64,000 bases of DNA, taken from assembly GCF_009730335.1 (NCBI RefSeq), contig NZ_CP046315.1, positions 1,674,001-1,738,000 on the forward strand, read 5' to 3'. Of the stretch, positions 20,979-29,528 are shown piece after piece (position 1 is the stretch's first letter; every line of letters begins with the position of its first letter). Below the pieces are notes generated by a model. It was not told the DNA's origin. It saw nothing but the letters and a program-made list of their open reading frames with translations, and did no database searches. Source of the DNA: Schaalia odontolytica (GTDB taxonomy: Bacteria; Actinomycetota; Actinomycetes; Actinomycetales; Actinomycetaceae). A program made the translations under genes and the position numbers.

Positions 20979-23084
20979 ATGACGACAGCAGACCAGAAGG
21001 CCTGGGAAGGTTTCGTAAAGGGTAACTGGTGCGATGAAATCGACGTTCGTGATTTCATCCAGCTGAACTACACCCCCTACGAGGGCGACGCCTCGTTCCT
21101 GGCAGGGCCGACCGAGAAGACCCTGCGCGTGTGGAACACTCTCGAAGAGAAGTACCTCTCCGAAGAGCGCAAGGTGCGCATCCTCGACATCGACACGGAC
21201 ACCCCCGCCGACATTGACGCCTTCAAGCCGGGCTACATCTGCGAGGACGACAACGTGATCGTCGGCCTGCAGACCGACGCCCCCCTCAAGCGCGCGATGA
21301 TGCCGAACGGCGGCTGGCGCATGGTCGAGACGGCCATCCACGAGGCCGGCATGGAGTACAACCCCGAGGTGAAGAAGATCTTCACCAAGTACCGCAAGAC
21401 CCACAACGATGCGGTCTTCGATATCTACACGCCGCGTATTCGTGCTGCTCGTTCCTCCCACATCATCACCGGTCTGCCGGACGCCTACGGCCGCGGTCGC
21501 ATCATCGGCGACTACCGCCGCGTGGCCCTCTACGGCGTTGACCACCTCATCGCCGAGAAGGAAAAGGACAAGGATCGTTACGCGAACGAGCCCTTCTCCG
21601 AGCACTGGGCGCGCTACCGCGAGGAGCACTCCGAGCAGATCAAGGCCCTCAAGAAGCTGAAGAACCTGGCGCAGTCCTACGGCTACGATATCTCCGGCCC
21701 GGCCACCAACGCGCACGAGGCCGTGCAGTGGACCTACTTCGGCTACCTGGCCTCCGTGAAGTCCCAGGACGGCGCCGCCATGTCGATCGGCCGCCTGTCC
21801 GGCTTCTTCGATGTCTACTTCGAACGCGATCTGAAGAACGGCACGCTGGATGAGTCCGGCGCCCAGGAGATCATCGACGCCCTCGTCATCAAGCTGCGTA
21901 TCACCCGCTTCCTGCGCACCATCGCCTACGACCAGATCTTCTCGGGCGACCCCTACTGGGCCACCTGGTCGGACGCCGGCTTCGGCGACGACGGCCGTAC
22001 GCTGGTCACCAAGACCTCGTTCCGTCTGCTCCAGACGCTGGTCAACCTCGGCCCGGCCCCCGAGCCGAACATCACCATCTTCTGGGACGAGAACCTGCCC
22101 CGCGGCTACAAGGAGTTCTGCGCCCTCATCTCGATCGACACCTCGTCGATCCAGTACGAGTCCGATCCGCAGATCCGCGCCCACTGGGGCGACGACGCCG
22201 CCATCGCATGCTGCGTCTCCCCCATGAAGGTCGGCAAGCAGATGCAGTTCTTCGGCGCGCGTGTGAACGCCGCCAAGGCCCTGCTCTACGCCATCAACGG
22301 TGGCCGCGACGAGATGAGCGGCAAGCAGGTCATGGAAGGCTACGAGCCCGTCCAGGGTGACGGCCCGCTCGACTTCGATGACGTGTGGAAGCGCTACGAG
22401 GAGATGCTGGACTGGGTCGTTGGCACCTACGTCGAGGCCCTCAACATCATCCACTACTGCCACGACCGCTACGCCTACGAGTCCATCGAGATGGCGCTGC
22501 ACGACTCCGAGATCATTCGCACCATGGGCTGCGGCATCGCCGGTCTGTCCATCGTTGCCGACTCGCTGGCCGCCATCAAGTACGCGAAGGTCTACCCGAT
22601 CCGCGACGAGACCGGCCTGGTCGTCGACTACCGCACCGAGGGCGACTTCCCGACCTACGGCAACGACGATGACCGCGCCGACGACATCGCCGCGACCGTC
22701 GTCCACACCGTCATGGACAAGATCCGCGCCATCCCCATGTACCGCGACGCGATCCCGACCCAGTCGGTCCTGACGATCACCTCGAACGTCGTCTACGGCA
22801 AGGCCACCGGCTCCTTCCCGTCGGGCCACCAGAAGGGCACCCCCTTCGCCCCCGGCGCGAACCCGGAGAACGGCATCGACACGCACGGCATGGTCGCTTC
22901 CATGCTGTCGGTCGGCAAGCTGGACTACAACGACGCGCTTGACGGCATCTCGCTGACGAACACGATCACCCCGCAGGGCCTGGGCCGCTCCAAGGAAGAG
23001 CAGATCCAGAACCTGGTCGGCATCCTCGACGCCGGCTTCGTTCCGGACGATTCCTGCGCCTACGACGGCACCAAGGGCTACTGA
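20979..23084 (+). CDS. pflB: Pyruvate formate-lyase, catalytic part lacking the glycyl-radical domain
   Basis: This 701-residue protein converts pyruvate and CoA to acetyl-CoA and formate during fermentation. The catalytic Cys411-Cys412 pair lies in [20 protein letters not shown]. Late segments FGKATG-like [20 protein letters not shown] and [15 protein letters not shown] align to the end of the barrel. It then stops at GTKGY, just before the C-terminal glycyl-radical domain (about 55-60 residues) of normal PFL (about 760 residues in E. coli). That domain is encoded separately at 23207. The start ATG at 20979 has GAGGAAGA upstream; 21 further upstream codons are open but not PFL-like. Confidence 0.95.
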   Translation: MTTADQKAWEGFVKGNWCDEIDVRDFIQLNYTPYEGDASFLAGPTEKTLRVWNTLEEKYLSEERKVRILDIDTDTPADIDAFKPGYICEDDNVIVGLQTDAPLKRAMMPNGGWRMVETAIHEAGMEYNPEVKKIFTKYRKTHNDAVFDIYTPRIRAARSSHIITGLPDAYGRGRIIGDYRRVALYGVDHLIAEKEKDKDRYANEPFSEHWARYREEHSEQIKALKKLKNLAQSYGYDISGPATNAHEAVQWTYFGYLASVKSQDGAAMSIGRLSGFFDVYFERDLKNGTLDESGAQEIIDALVIKLRITRFLRTIAYDQIFSGDPYWATWSDAGFGDDGRTLVTKTSFRLLQTLVNLGPAPEPNITIFWDENLPRGYKEFCALISIDTSSIQYESDPQIRAHWGDDAAIACCVSPMKVGKQMQFFGARVNAAKALLYAINGGRDEMSGKQVMEGYEPVQGDGPLDFDDVWKRYEEMLDWVVGTYVEALNIIHYCHDRYAYESIEMALHDSEIIRTMGCGIAGLSIVADSLAAIKYAKVYPIRDETGLVVDYRTEGDFPTYGNDDDRADDIAATVVHTVMDKIRAIPMYRDAIPTQSVLTITSNVVYGKATGSFPSGHQKGTPFAPGANPENGIDTHGMVASMLSVGKLDYNDALDGISLTNTITPQGLGRSKEEQIQNLVGILDAGFVPDDSCAYDGTKGY

Positions 23085-23093
23085 TCCACCATC

Positions 23094-23147
23094 GGCGGGG
23101 ATCGATGGCCACCCGTGTTGATCCCCGCCACCCACCACTCGTGGGTG
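23094..23147 (+). promoter_or_regulatory. Tandem intercistronic hairpins between the two PFL parts
   Basis: Hairpin 1 has perfect 10-base arms GGCGGGGATC (23094-23103) and GATCCCCGCC (23120-23129) with a 16-base loop. Hairpin 2 has perfect 7-base arms CACCCAC (23129-23135) and GTGGGTG (23141-23147) with a 5-base loop. No T-tract follows, so a simple terminator is unlikely. They could stabilise the upstream mRNA, cause partial termination, or set different levels for the two proteins. Confidence 0.65.
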
Positions 23148-23206
23148 AGCCGCACCGCGACCCACCCAAGCCGGCACCGCCGGAATCTCACAAAAGGAGA
23201 AATGTT

Positions 23207-23458
23207 ATGGCAACCAAGACCTACGAAGAGCGCCTCGCCGACATGAAGGCCGCCCGCGAAGAGCGCGGCGACAAGGAAGGCCTGTACCACGCGAATATCA
23301 ACGTTCTCGAGGAGTCCACGCTGAAGGACGCCATGGAGCACCCCGAGAAGTACCCGAACCTGACCGTTCGCGTTTCCGGCTACGCCGTTAACTTCGTCAA
23401 GCTCACCCGTGAGCAGCAGCTGGACGTTCTGTCCCGCACCTTCCACCACTCGGCCTGA
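23207..23458 (+). CDS. grcA: Stand-alone glycyl-radical domain protein (GrcA/YfiD-like), probable PFL small part
   Basis: This 83-residue protein contains the glycyl-radical loop RVSGYAV with the radical glycine at Gly58. The flanking [20 protein letters not shown] and [18 protein letters not shown] are colinear with the C-terminal end of PFL and with E. coli YfiD/GrcA. YfiD repairs oxygen-cleaved PFL. Here the neighbouring PFL has no such domain of its own, so this protein is probably essential for activity rather than a spare part. The ATG at 23207 has a strong AAAAGGAG site. It is co-oriented with pflB and pflA. Confidence 0.93.
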   Translation: MATKTYEERLADMKAAREERGDKEGLYHANINVLEESTLKDAMEHPEKYPNLTVRVSGYAVNFVKLTREQQLDVLSRTFHHSA

Positions 23459-23595
23459 TAGCTGATTGGAGTGGGGCGTCGGGCAACGCTCGGCGTCCCA
23501 CTACTATGTCTGCCCACGTCGGCGCGCACCGCTGACGCCGCCCGGCCTCGTTCCCATCACGGCCACCGCACCCACCCAACCGCGAAGAAGGAATC

Positions 23596-24474
23596 ATGTC
23601 GCAGCCCCTCGCTCTCCCCACGTTCCGTGAGCAGGACTTCCAAGCTCCCCAATCCCGTACCGTCGGCGCTGGCGTCGAAGGTCTGGAGGAGATCACGGAC
23701 CTGGAGCGCTCCGAGCGCCTGCGTCGCATGCGTGAGGGCACGCTGGGTTCCATTCACTCGTGGGAGCTCGTCACCGCTGTTGACGGCCCCGGCACTCGCA
23801 TGACGGTGTTCCTTAACGGCTGTCCGCTGCGCTGCCTGTACTGCCACAACCCCGACACCTTCCTCATGAAGGACGGCGCTCCCGTGTCCGACACGGAGCT
23901 GCTCTCCCGCATCGCGCGTTACCGCCGTATTTTCCGCACAACACAGGGCGGCATCACCCTGTCCGGCGGCGAGGTTCTCATGCAGCCTCAGTTCGCCAAG
24001 CGCATTCTCATGGGCGCCAAGGAGATGGGCGTGCACACCTGCATCGACACTTCAGGGTTCCTGGGCGCGAACTGCGACGACGAGATGCTCGACGCGATCG
24101 ACCTGGTGCTCCTGGACGTCAAGAGCGGCAACGAGGAGACCTACAAGAAGGCGACGGGGCGTTCCCTGGCGCCCACGATCGAGTTCGGCGACCGCATCGC
24201 GGCTCGCGGTGGTGCCACCCGCATTTGGATCCGCTTCGTGCTGGTTCCGGGTCTGACCGACGACCCCGAGAACGTGCGCCAGGTCGGCGAGATTGTCTCG
24301 CGCTGGAAGGACGTCATCGATCGCATTGAGGTCCTGCCCTTCCATCAGCTGGGCAAAGATAAATGGCACTCCCTCGGTCTGGAGTACCAGCTGGAGGACA
24401 CCAAGGCCCCCACGCCCGAGGCCACCGAGGAGGTCCGCAACTACTTCCGTTCGCTGGGCTTCCTAGTCCACTGA
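23596..24474 (+). CDS. pflA: Pyruvate formate-lyase activating enzyme
   Basis: This 292-residue radical-SAM enzyme installs the glycyl radical. The 4Fe-4S motif is Cys76-x3-Cys80-x2-Cys83 (NGCPLRCLYCHNPDTF), followed by the SAM-binding GGITLSGGEVLMQP. It has an N-terminal extension of about 45 residues compared with the 246-residue E. coli enzyme. It lies 137 bases after the glycyl-radical gene. That gap holds an imperfect stem (about 23470-23503) without a T-run, so read-through is plausible. Confidence 0.96.
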   Translation: MSQPLALPTFREQDFQAPQSRTVGAGVEGLEEITDLERSERLRRMREGTLGSIHSWELVTAVDGPGTRMTVFLNGCPLRCLYCHNPDTFLMKDGAPVSDTELLSRIARYRRIFRTTQGGITLSGGEVLMQPQFAKRILMGAKEMGVHTCIDTSGFLGANCDDEMLDAIDLVLLDVKSGNEETYKKATGRSLAPTIEFGDRIAARGGATRIWIRFVLVPGLTDDPENVRQVGEIVSRWKDVIDRIEVLPFHQLGKDKWHSLGLEYQLEDTKAPTPEATEEVRNYFRSLGFLVH

Positions 24475-24488
24475 TACGAACCTACCGG

Positions 24489-24529
24489 GCCCCGGGAGGA
24501 AGCGGCTTAGGCCCGCTCCCCCGGGGTCC
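24489..24529. terminator. GC-rich imperfect stem between convergent pflA and def
   Basis: GGCCCCGGGAGGAAGCGG and CCGCTCCCCCGGGGTC can pair imperfectly in the short convergent junction, overlapping the last codons of def. There is no T-run. It is a possible bidirectional terminator. Confidence 0.35.
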
Positions 24530-25145
24530 ACGTGTGTCCGCTGGCGCCCCATCCGCGTTCGGCGATGACCTGTTGGGCCTGCGCTGCGTAGGGCTGCGCG
24601 AGACGGTCAACGTAGAGAGTGCCCTGCAGGTGGTCGTATTCGTGCTGGAAGATGCGCGCAAGCCATCCGCGCGCTCTGACCTCGATGGCGTTGCCGTCCA
24701 CGTCGTAGCCGCGTAGGATCGCACCGAGTGCGCGCCTTAGGGGGTATCCGTAGCCGGGGACAGACAGGCAGCCCTCGGATTCGAGCGCGATGTCGGGTTC
24801 CTCGGGCAGAATGGCTCCCGCCCCTTCGGTATCCCACACGAGGTCGAGCGTGGGGTTGACGACGACGCCGTGCAGCACCGTGTTGAAGCCGCGCGCAGGG
24901 CCCTCGTCGAGTTGGAGAACGTCACGGTACTGGGTGTCGAAGGAGCCTGCGCCACCGTACCTCCACACGAAGACCTGGGAGCCGACGCCCACCTGGGGTG
25001 CAGCGAGGCCAACACCGGGCGCGGCGTGCATCGTCTCGATCATGTCGGCGACGAGGTCACGCAGCTCCGAATCGAAGGAATCGATCGGCGCGGCGGCCCG
25101 GTGCAGGACAGGCTCCCCCGTGATGCAGATCGGCAGGATGCTCAT
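24507..25145 (-). CDS. def: Peptide deformylase
   Basis: This 212-residue metalloenzyme removes the formyl group from nascent N-terminal methionine. All three motifs are present: GVGLAAPQVG (GxGxAAxQ), EGCLSVPGY (EGCLS, metal Cys) and FQHEYDHLQGTLYVD (HExxH, catalytic Glu). The insert between motifs 1 and 2 (YGGAGSFDTQYRDVLQLDEG) is longer than in E. coli. The start overlaps the acetyltransferase stop by 4 bases. Confidence 0.95.
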   Translation of the reverse strand: MSILPICITGEPVLHRAAAPIDSFDSELRDLVADMIETMHAAPGVGLAAPQVGVGSQVFVWRYGGAGSFDTQYRDVLQLDEGPARGFNTVLHGVVVNPTLDLVWDTEGAGAILPEEPDIALESEGCLSVPGYGYPLRRALGAILRGYDVDGNAIEVRARGWLARIFQHEYDHLQGTLYVDRLAQPYAAQAQQVIAERGWGASGHTWTPGERA

Positions 25146-25813
25146 GCGTGATCTCCTGTGTGTGCGATGAGTCCGATGCCCGCCGCTTCGATGGCGCGCG
25201 GCGTGGTGGGGTCCAGGTTTTTGATGACGCGGGCGGGGTTACCCACCGCGATGGAGTTGGCGGGGATGTCTCGGGTGACGACGGCCCCCGCGCCGATGAT
25301 TGAGTTCTCCCCGATGGTGACGCCCGGGCACACGACGACGGAGCCGCCCAGCCACACGTTGTCCTCGAGGGTGATCGGCGCTGAGGACTCCCATTTCGCC
25401 CGACGAGGCCCGGGCTCGCTCGGGTGGATCGCCGTGTAGAGCGAGCAGTTGGGGCCGATGAGCACATCCGCCCCGATGACGACCGGGGCGACGTCGAGCA
25501 CGGTCAGTCCGTAGTTGACCCAAGAGCCGTCGCCGATGGAGATGTTGTACCCATAGTCGACACGCAGCGGAGGCCGGATGTCGACGCCGTCCCCCACCTG
25601 CCTGAGAACCTGGGCAAGCAGGTAGGCGGCGATGTCCGGGTCGGTGGGATGGGCCTGCTCGTAGAGGCTCAGGAGGCGAACAGCGCGCTTCGTGAGTGCC
25701 GAAAGTTCATCGTCCGCGACGTAGTAGTCGCCGGCTTCCAGGCGCTGGGCGGGCGTGCTCCCATCGTGGCGGAATCGGGGGTCGTCGAAGTTCGTTCCCG
25801 GGGAGATGGTCAT
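25142..25813 (-). CDS. Maltose/sugar O-acetyltransferase (left-handed beta-helix)
   Basis: This 223-residue protein has an N-terminal helical mac domain (TPAQRLEAGDYYVADDELSA) followed by hexapeptide repeats (IGDGSWVNYGLTVLDVAPVV; IGENSIIGAGAVVTRDIPAN). The catalytic histidine region is LYTAIHPSEPG. This matches the maltose/galactoside acetyltransferase (Maa/LacA) family, which transfers acetyl from acetyl-CoA to a sugar. The substrate is unknown. It is coupled to def and to the amidotransferase gene by 4-base overlaps. Confidence 0.88.
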   Translation of the reverse strand: MTISPGTNFDDPRFRHDGSTPAQRLEAGDYYVADDELSALTKRAVRLLSLYEQAHPTDPDIAAYLLAQVLRQVGDGVDIRPPLRVDYGYNISIGDGSWVNYGLTVLDVAPVVIGADVLIGPNCSLYTAIHPSEPGPRRAKWESSAPITLEDNVWLGGSVVVCPGVTIGENSIIGAGAVVTRDIPANSIAVGNPARVIKNLDPTTPRAIEAAGIGLIAHTGDHA

Positions 25814-26592
25814 GCGACCAGGGTAGTCGACGCCCTTTCGAGGCGGGGAGCGCGGCGCGCGTCCAGGTGGCCGAGGAGCGCGTGCAGCTGGGAGATGTCA
25901 GCGGCGGGGTCCTCGGGATGCCACTGCACGCCGATGACGGGGGCGTCCATCGATTCGATGGCCTCGATCGTGCCGTCGGGGGCGTAGGCGCTGACCTGGA
26001 GGCCCTGCGCGAGGCGATCCACGCGCTGGTGGTGCGCCGACGAGATGATCAGCTCGGAGTCGGTGAGGACGGGGGCCAGGGCGCGCGCGAGGTTCGTTCC
26101 CTCGCCGACGCGCACGCTGTGGCGGATGAAGCGGTGGTCGGACAGGATCTGGTTGTTCGTGTGGGTGCCATGGGCGCCCTCGATGTGCTGCTCGAGCGTG
26201 CCGCCGAGCGCCGTGTTGATGATCTGCATGCCACGGCAAATTCCCAGGAGCGGGGTGCCCGTGTGCACGGCATAGTCGACGAGGGCAATCTGTCCGCGGT
26301 CGGCGCGGTACCAGTGGCGCCCCTCGGCCTCGTAGCCCTGGGAGGCGCCGTACAGGCTGGGGTGGACGTCCTCGCCGCCCATGATGATGATGGCGTCGGC
26401 GTGCTGGGCGCGCAGGGGTGCGCCCTCGGCGCCGTCTTCCTGCGCGTATTCGCGGATGACGTTCCAGGTGGGCAGAGCGGCCTCAAGCAGACGATCCCAC
26501 AGTCGCATGCAGATGTTGTTGTATGCCTCGTCCCCCGGGCGTGCCGGCAGGACGTTGGAAATCAACAACGTCGGCTTCGTGTGGTTCGTCAT
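25810..26592 (-). CDS. Class I glutamine amidotransferase-like hydrolase (peptidase C26, PuuD-like)
   Basis: This 260-residue protein of the gamma-glutamyl-GABA hydrolase family is expected to hydrolyse gamma-glutamyl amides. The nucleophile Cys119 is in LLGICRGMQIINTALGG, the oxyanion region in IIIMGGEDVHPSLYG, and the catalytic His-x-Glu in GVQWHPEDPA. The start ATG at 26592 has AGGGA upstream; ATG 26604 is the alternative. A second, truncated copy of its first 125 codons lies at 30161-30535. It precedes the acetyltransferase and def in a coupled operon. Confidence 0.88.
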   Translation of the reverse strand: MTNHTKPTLLISNVLPARPGDEAYNNICMRLWDRLLEAALPTWNVIREYAQEDGAEGAPLRAQHADAIIIMGGEDVHPSLYGASQGYEAEGRHWYRADRGQIALVDYAVHTGTPLLGICRGMQIINTALGGTLEQHIEGAHGTHTNNQILSDHRFIRHSVRVGEGTNLARALAPVLTDSELIISSAHHQRVDRLAQGLQVSAYAPDGTIEAIESMDAPVIGVQWHPEDPAADISQLHALLGHLDARRAPRLERASTTLVA

Positions 26593-26708
26593 GGTCCCTA
26601 TCATGTCAGCACTGGGCACCGAGCGCGCGGCGCGTTCACGGGGTGGCCAATTGTGACAGCGCGTGTCCACCCTGCGCAGACGGGAGAGTAACGCTGCCCC
26701 ACGCACGA

Positions 26709-26756
26709 CGAGGCCGGGGCGGATCCGTGCATTCACGGCCCTGAGCCCCGGCCTCG
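26709..26756. terminator. Recurrent intergenic hairpin, copy 1
   Basis: The perfect 12-base arms CGAGGCCGGGGC (26709-26720) and its complement (26745-26756) enclose a loop that itself folds as CCGTG-CATT-CACGG. There is no T-run. It lies directly after the adenine-deaminase gene. The same arm sequence forms hairpins at 47036, 56422 and 58813. Confidence 0.7.
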
Positions 26757-26767
26757 CTCGTCGACGG

Positions 26768-27784
26768 TCAGTTCTCGGACACGAAGCGGTCCACGCGCTC
26801 GAGCAGCTCGGCCTTCTCATCGTCCGAGATCCACGCGATCTCGATCGAGTTGCGGGCAATGCGCTCCAGGTCCGCGCGGCCGAGGCCAAAACGCTGCGCA
26901 AGCGCCAGGTAGTTGTCGCCGACGTAGCCGCCGAAGTAGGCGGGATCGTCCGAGTTGACGCTCACCTTGACGCCCGCGGCGGTCAGCTCGACGATCTCCT
27001 TTCCCTTCATTTCCTCAGTGACGAAGGAGTTGGACAGGGGGCACGAGGTCAGGCCGATGCCGTGGTCGCGGGCGTAGGCGACCAGCTCGGGATCCTCGAC
27101 GATGTTCGTGCCGTGGTCGAGGCGCTCGGCGCCCAGCTCGATCAGGGCCGCGCGGATGTTGTCGATCGAGCCAACCTGGTCGATATCGCAGTGCATCGTC
27201 ACGTGCAGGCCGGCCTCACGCGCCAGGGCGAAGACCTCGGCAAACTTCGTGGGCGGATTGTCGCGCTCGTCGGAGTCAAGCCCGACGCCGATGAACATGT
27301 CCTTGTAGGGCAGGGCCGCCTGGAGCGTCTCGAGCGCGGACTGCGCGCTCATGTCACGCAGGAAGCACAGGATGAGGTCGGCGGACAGGCCAGCCTCGCG
27401 GGCCTCGACGACGGCGCGGTGATAGCCGCGGATGACCGTCTCGATGGCGATGCCGCGCGAGGTGTGGGCCTGCGGGTCGAAGAAACATTCGGCGCGCACG
27501 ACACCGTTCGCGCGAGCGCGCTCGAAGTAGGCGGCGGCCAGGTCGTGGAAGTCGTCCTCGTCTTGGAGAACGTCCATGGCCGGATAGTAGACGGCCAGGA
27601 AGGACGTGAGGTCGTTGAACCGGTAGGTCGCTTGGACCTCCTCGACCGTGGACTGGCCGATGTCGACGCCGTTCTTGCGGGCGAGCGCCAGCTTGAGGTC
27701 GGGCTCAAGGGTGCCTTCCAGGTGCAGGTGCAGCTCGGCCTTGGGCAGTCCGAAGGCGAAGTCGCGGGTCACGTCGGTGCTCAT
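26768..27784 (-). CDS. Adenine-deaminase-like member of the adenosine deaminase family
   Basis: This 338-residue protein belongs to the amidohydrolase fold. Metal histidines are in KAELHLHLEGTLEP and later LGAERLDHG; the metal Asp is in VSVNSDDPAYFGGYV. The segments FFDPQAHTSRGI and GVGLDSDERDNPPTKF match adenine deaminases (Aah1/PA0148 type) better than adenosine deaminases. The usual HAGE motif with the catalytic Glu is replaced by HCDID (residues 198-202), so substrate or mechanism may differ. ATG 27784 has GGAGG upstream. A decayed copy lies at 31420-32061. Confidence 0.82.
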   Translation of the reverse strand: MSTDVTRDFAFGLPKAELHLHLEGTLEPDLKLALARKNGVDIGQSTVEEVQATYRFNDLTSFLAVYYPAMDVLQDEDDFHDLAAAYFERARANGVVRAECFFDPQAHTSRGIAIETVIRGYHRAVVEAREAGLSADLILCFLRDMSAQSALETLQAALPYKDMFIGVGLDSDERDNPPTKFAEVFALAREAGLHVTMHCDIDQVGSIDNIRAALIELGAERLDHGTNIVEDPELVAYARDHGIGLTSCPLSNSFVTEEMKGKEIVELTAAGVKVSVNSDDPAYFGGYVGDNYLALAQRFGLGRADLERIARNSIEIAWISDDEKAELLERVDRFVSEN

Positions 27785-27801
27785 GTGTCCTCCACAGGTA
27801 A

Positions 27802-27845
27802 CGGGGCGGGTGTCGCGGAACAATTGTCCCACTCCACCCGCCCCG
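27802..27845 (-). promoter_or_regulatory. Leader inverted repeat of the adenine-deaminase gene
   Basis: The perfect 11-base arms CGGGGCGGGTG (27802-27812) and CACCCGCCCCG (27835-27845) flank a 22-base centre. The centre contains the near-palindrome GGAACAATTGTCCC (27817-27830). It ends 18 bases before the start codon. It could be an operator, or an mRNA hairpin next to the ribosome-binding site. The arrangement is conserved at 32079-32122 before the decayed copy. Confidence 0.6.
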
Positions 27846-28114
27846 CGCGAAAGGAAGTCACATAGCGAACGGGCCGACACGACGGCCGCCGTTCACGTGG
27901 TTCGAGAACTAGGTGGATGCGCTCGCGTGTCTGGCGTGCTCGCGCATGGTGGCGTGACTTAGATGTCTCCGCATGTTCGGTCACGTCTCACACGTGGCGC
28001 TCACCGTTGCCATAAGATTCGCTGTATGCGCTTCTGACGCGTTTTCGTGGGCGAGTGCGCTTAGGCGTGCGAAAGCCCTGCAGACGCTCACCCAGCCCCC
28101 TTGATGAGGGTGTT
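27846..28114. other. Intergenic stretch without recognisable gene
   Basis: Between the deaminase leader and the left end of the IS element no credible coding frame, RNA gene or repeat was found. The last three bases, GTT (28112-28114), are the target-site duplication of the insertion element. Confidence 0.5.
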
Positions 28115-28155
28115 TGAACTGCGCCCCGAAACTTGGACGCTTTAAATGGTAGCCG

Positions 28156-29016
28156 TTATGCGGCTTCCTGTAGGGCCTGATCCCGGTATTCTGCCGGGGT
28201 CAGGCCCTTGAGCTTTACTTGGCGTCTTGTTGTGTTCCAGTGCGTGATGTAGGCGTCGAGGTCGGCTTTGAAGCTCTCGAAGGTCTGCCAGTCCTGGCCG
28301 CGGAAGAATTCGTCCTTGAGGTGTCCGAAGACCTGCTCGGTGGCGCCATTGTCGATGCAGTTGCCTTTGCGTGACATGCTCTGGATGAAACCGTTATCGG
28401 CGAGCGTGCTGATGTAGGTTTCGTGCTGGTATTGCCATCCCATGTCCGAGTGCAAGATCGGTTCGGCCCCTGCTGGTTTGGCGTCCATGAGTATCTGGAG
28501 CATCTCTTGTTGCTGGGCGAGGTTGGGGCACATCGAAATGGAGTGCGCGACGATCTCTTTGCTGGCAAAGTCGTAGACCGGAGCGAGGTAGGCCTTGCCG
28601 AAGGAGAGCTTGAACTCGGTGACGTCGGTACCCAGTTTCTGCCAGGGGCCATCGGCCTTGAAGTCGCGGCCGATGATGTTGTCGAAGCTGTGTCCCACGT
28701 CCCCCTTGTAGGAGTTGTACCTGTGGTAGGCCCTCTCGCGGCGTATGCCGCAGCGCAGACCCATCTCGCGCATCATCTTCAAGACCGTCTTGTCGGCGAT
28801 GCGCTCCCCTTCCTCAGCGCGCAGGCACATGGCTATCTGCCTGTGACCGCACCCGTTGGGGGTGCGTGAAAAGATCTGGGCGACCTTGGGACGTAGCTGC
28901 GCTCTGGTTGGCTGCTGGGGGTGAGTCAGCGCGTAGTAGTAGCTCGACCTGGCAAGGCCTGCCACCTCGAGGAGATCACACACCCTGTGTCCATGCCCTG
29001 AAAGCTCGGCAACCAC
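28156..29016 (-). CDS. IS3-family transposase OrfB (DDE integrase domain)
   Basis: This 286-residue frame carries the rve/integrase catalytic domain. The DDE residues appear in LGTDVTEFKLSFGKAYLAP (Asp), LHSDMGWQYQHETY (Asp) and GATEQVFGHLKDEFFRG (Glu). The N-terminal HTH_21-like segment is GHGHRVCDLLEVAGLARSSY. The frame extends without stops upstream to the A7 run. The natural product is therefore probably an OrfAB fusion made by -1 frameshifting. Confidence 0.93.
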   Translation of the reverse strand: MVAELSGHGHRVCDLLEVAGLARSSYYYALTHPQQPTRAQLRPKVAQIFSRTPNGCGHRQIAMCLRAEEGERIADKTVLKMMREMGLRCGIRRERAYHRYNSYKGDVGHSFDNIIGRDFKADGPWQKLGTDVTEFKLSFGKAYLAPVYDFASKEIVAHSISMCPNLAQQQEMLQILMDAKPAGAEPILHSDMGWQYQHETYISTLADNGFIQSMSRKGNCIDNGATEQVFGHLKDEFFRGQDWQTFESFKADLDAYITHWNTTRRQVKLKGLTPAEYRDQALQEAA

Positions 29017-29528
29017 TAGGGCTTTGTCCCGGTTTGGGAGCGCCTCTGCGCCTTCAGGGCAATCGATTTTTTTAGGTACGCCACCTGCGCCTCAAGCTTA
29101 CGCACGCGCTCTTGGAGTTCCTCCTCACGCGTTGGTGGCACCGCCCCCACCGACCCCTTCGGCCTGCCCTTGGGCTTAGGCTTAAGGGCCTGCGCGCCGC
29201 CCTCGCGGTACAGCCTGCACCACTGCTTCAACGGTGTCGCGCTCGCAATACCGAAGCGCACCATCGCCTCAGGCTTACTCATCCCGCCGTCTACCACGGC
29301 CCTCGCTGCGGCGACCTTGGTCTCATAGTCGTATCTGGCGTACTTCACTCCCATGGCCAAAAGTCCGCTCCTCCCAATTGCGCGGTATGTCTTCTGCCAC
29401 TCTCTCACAGTCTCGGCACACACACCAAGCCTCCCGGCGGTCAAAGCATAGCCACAACCCCTCTCAAACATCGACACCGCCTGCTCCCGAAGCAAACGAT
29501 CATGCCTCAACCGCAGATCCACAGACAT
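29016..29528 (-). CDS. IS3-family OrfA (helix-turn-helix DNA-binding protein)
   Basis: This 170-residue protein has two helix-turn-helix units (SMFERGCGYALTAGRLGVCA and AVVDGGMSKPEAMVRFGIAS) and a C-terminal leucine-zipper-like coil (EEELQERVRKLEAQVAYLKK), typical of IS150-group OrfA. The codons CTA AAA AAA near the end form the slippery site for synthesis of the OrfAB transposase. Confidence 0.93.
   Translation of the reverse strand: MSVDLRLRHDRLLREQAVSMFERGCGYALTAGRLGVCAETVREWQKTYRAIGRSGLLAMGVKYARYDYETKVAAARAVVDGGMSKPEAMVRFGIASATPLKQWCRLYREGGAQALKPKPKGRPKGSVGAVPPTREEELQERVRKLEAQVAYLKKSIALKAQRRSQTGTKP

Noticed and set aside
20799-23177. 792-codon open frame on the minus strand
   Set aside because: It is antisense to the clearly recognisable PFL gene; its composition is dominated by Val, Asp, Gly and Arg with no family motif.
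23105-23206. N-terminal extension of the glycyl-radical protein
   Set aside because: It would run through the intercistronic hairpins. The ATG at 23207 has a strong ribosome-binding site and fits the GrcA-type length.
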